A stretch of DNA of 14,507 nucleotides. Source: Nitrospirota bacterium. GTDB taxonomy: Bacteria > Nitrospirota > Nitrospiria > Nitrospirales > UBA8639. Of the stretch, positions 13,510 through 14,507 are shown piece after piece; the first letter of the stretch is position 1; each line of letters opens with the position of its first letter. The DNA lies in assembly GCA_003228495.1 (NCBI GenBank), contig QIDY01000238.1, positions 1 through 14,507 on the forward strand, read 5' to 3'. The notes beneath the pieces are model-generated. The model was not told the origin of the DNA. It saw only the letters and a program-made list of their open reading frames with translations, and did no database searches. Made by a program: the position numbers and the translations under genes.

Positions 13510-14247
13510 ATGTTGGTGTTCGAAATCAAAGATATTCAGGAAACGCTCGACTATGTCTTTAAGCAAGAAGCCCTGTTGTATCAAGCCCTTACGCATAGAT
13601 CTTTCTCGCAGACACAAGAGTCGACGACTGCCCCGAATAATGAGCGACTGGAATTCTTAGGAGATGCGGTCTTGGGGCTTGTGATAAGCGAAAGCGTTGT
13701 GGCGATTTTCCCGACATACACGGAAGGGGAACTCTCCAAACTTAAAGCTGGTTTAATTAGCCGCACCACGCTTGCAAATGCGGCCGGGCGTCTTAGACTC
13801 GGACAATGGTTGCGACTGGGTCGCGGTGAAGAAGTATCATCCGGGCGAGAAAAGCATTCGCTGTTGGCTAATGCGCTCGAAGCTCTCATTGGAGCCGTTT
13901 ATCTGGATAGTGGATTGGAAGCGGCTCGTACATTCATTGGCCGGGTGCTGGCTATTGAATTTTCTGGTCTGCGAGATAGCCCTGAGATGACGGTCGGGGG
14001 AGATTGGAAAAGCCGGTTACAGGAATGGATGCACAAACACGATGGAACCAGTCCACGGTATCGGTTGGTTCAGGAATCAGGCCCGGATCATCAAAAAGTT
14101 TTTTCCGTGATCGTGGAAATCTGTGGTCATGTGATGGGGCAAGGCAAAGGACATACAAAAAAAGAAGCGGAGCAATGTGCTGCGGAACAAGCCTTCGCGC
14201 AGGTGAGTCAACATGGTTCTGATACAATAAGACATTCACATGAATAG
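13510..14247 (+). CDS. rnc: Ribonuclease III
   Basis: Cuts double-stranded RNA, including rRNA precursors and structured mRNAs. The catalytic domain (about 1-150) shows the signature NNERLEFLGDAVLGLVISE at 43-61 with E45, E48 and D52, and HSLLANALEALIGAVYLDSG at 116-135 with E124. The position of E. coli D114 is N121 here, while the most critical acidic residues are kept. A C-terminal double-stranded RNA-binding domain spans about 165-232 (DWKSRLQEWMHK, PRYRLVQESGPDHQKVFSV, GQGKGHTKKEAEQCAAEQAF). The 245 residues are slightly longer than E. coli RNase III. The ATG at 13510 fits the family. It follows fabF, a common neighbour of rnc, after 157 bases. Confidence 0.95.
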   Translation: MLVFEIKDIQETLDYVFKQEALLYQALTHRSFSQTQESTTAPNNERLEFLGDAVLGLVISESVVAIFPTYTEGELSKLKAGLISRTTLANAAGRLRLGQWLRLGRGEEVSSGREKHSLLANALEALIGAVYLDSGLEAARTFIGRVLAIEFSGLRDSPEMTVGGDWKSRLQEWMHKHDGTSPRYRLVQESGPDHQKVFSVIVEICGHVMGQGKGHTKKEAEQCAAEQAFAQVSQHGSDTIRHSHE

Positions 14248-14263
14248 CAATGGAGGAATCGTT

Positions 14264-14507
14264 ATGAACGTTTTCGCAGGTACGTTGGGGAATATCTGTC
14301 GACGAGGTGTGGTCGTGTTCGGTTTTATAGCCATGGTGCATGTCCTGGTGGTTCCCGTGAGTTGGGCAGAAGAGCCAACGGCAGGCCAGCAAACGCCCCA
14401 CGTGATGTTGAAAACAAAATTTGGAGAAATGGAAATCGTGCTTTTCCCTGATTTAGCCCCTAAGCACGTGGAAAGTTTTCTCAAATTAACCCAATCCGGG
14501 TTTTATA
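14264..14507 (+). CDS. Exported cyclophilin-type peptidyl-prolyl isomerase (partial, 3' end missing)
   Basis: The first 81 residues of a cyclophilin that speeds cis-trans isomerisation of proline peptide bonds, here in the periplasm. Residues 1-35 form a signal peptide: a positive CRR (12-14), a hydrophobic core at about 16-31 and a likely signal peptidase I site after SWA (33-35). The cyclophilin start follows: VMLKTKFGEMEIVLFPDLAP at 47-66, then KHVESFLKLTQSGFY up to the window edge. No lipobox is seen at the likely cleavage site. The ATG at 14264 has GGAGG at 14252-14256. It begins 16 bases after rnc and is probably co-transcribed with it. The catalytic arginine region lies beyond the window. 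Confidence 0.92.
   Translation, partial: MNVFAGTLGNICRRGVVVFGFIAMVHVLVVPVSWAEEPTAGQQTPHVMLKTKFGEMEIVLFPDLAPKHVESFLKLTQSGFY

Noticed and set aside
1..14507. CRISPR arrays, insertion sequences, prophage or defence genes
   Set aside because: No regularly spaced repeats, transposase or integrase motifs, or effector-like proteins were seen; the window is almost fully covered by housekeeping genes.

Overview
The window is a dense block of core bacterial genes, all on the + strand, with an A/T to G/C balance that looks close to even by eye. I see no integrase, transposase, CRISPR array, tRNA or rRNA. The gene order (ispE, prs, rplY, pth, rpsF, ssb, rpsR, yceD, rpmF, plsX, fabH, an enoyl reductase, fabD, fabG, acpP, fabF, rnc) and the protein style (CTC-type L25, cysteine-bearing S18 and L32, cysteine-rich YceD) suggest a Gram-negative bacterium outside the Gammaproteobacteria. 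A Nitrospirota (Nitrospira-like) source is my best guess, but that comes from memory of gene order and no marker in the window proves it.

Layout. (1) 1-485: the tail of an unidentified gene, an intergenic stretch carrying a long inverted repeat (151-166 with 230-245), and the broken 5' end of a GspF/PilC-type membrane protein gene. (2) 486-2461: the body of that gene, then ispE (isoprenoid precursor synthesis). (3) 2462-4918: prs (PRPP synthase), rplY (L25/CTC) and pth (peptidyl-tRNA hydrolase), preceded by a promoter-like site and a hairpin. (4) 4919-6080: rpsF, ssb and rpsR, behind a promoter-like site and a long hairpin leader; rplI, often the next gene in this cluster, is absent here. (5) 6158-13352: yceD and rpmF leading into a nearly complete fatty acid synthesis cluster: plsX, fabH, a FabL-like enoyl-ACP reductase, fabD, fabG, acpP, fabF. 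(6) 13510-14507: rnc (RNase III) and the start of an exported cyclophilin-type prolyl isomerase.

How the genes work together. FabD loads malonate onto AcpP, FabH starts the chain, FabF extends it, FabG and the enoyl reductase reduce it, and PlsX passes acyl chains to phospholipid synthesis. Only the dehydratase (FabZ or FabA) is missing from the window. The ribosomal proteins, Pth and RNase III tie the block to translation and RNA processing, which suggests coordinated growth-linked expression.

I found no convincing undescribed system. The items most worth checking are the frameshift in the PilC-like gene, the structured rpsF leader, the FabL-like enoyl reductase with a YX6K active site, a one-codon deletion beside the catalytic histidine of FabF, and several intergenic hairpins.
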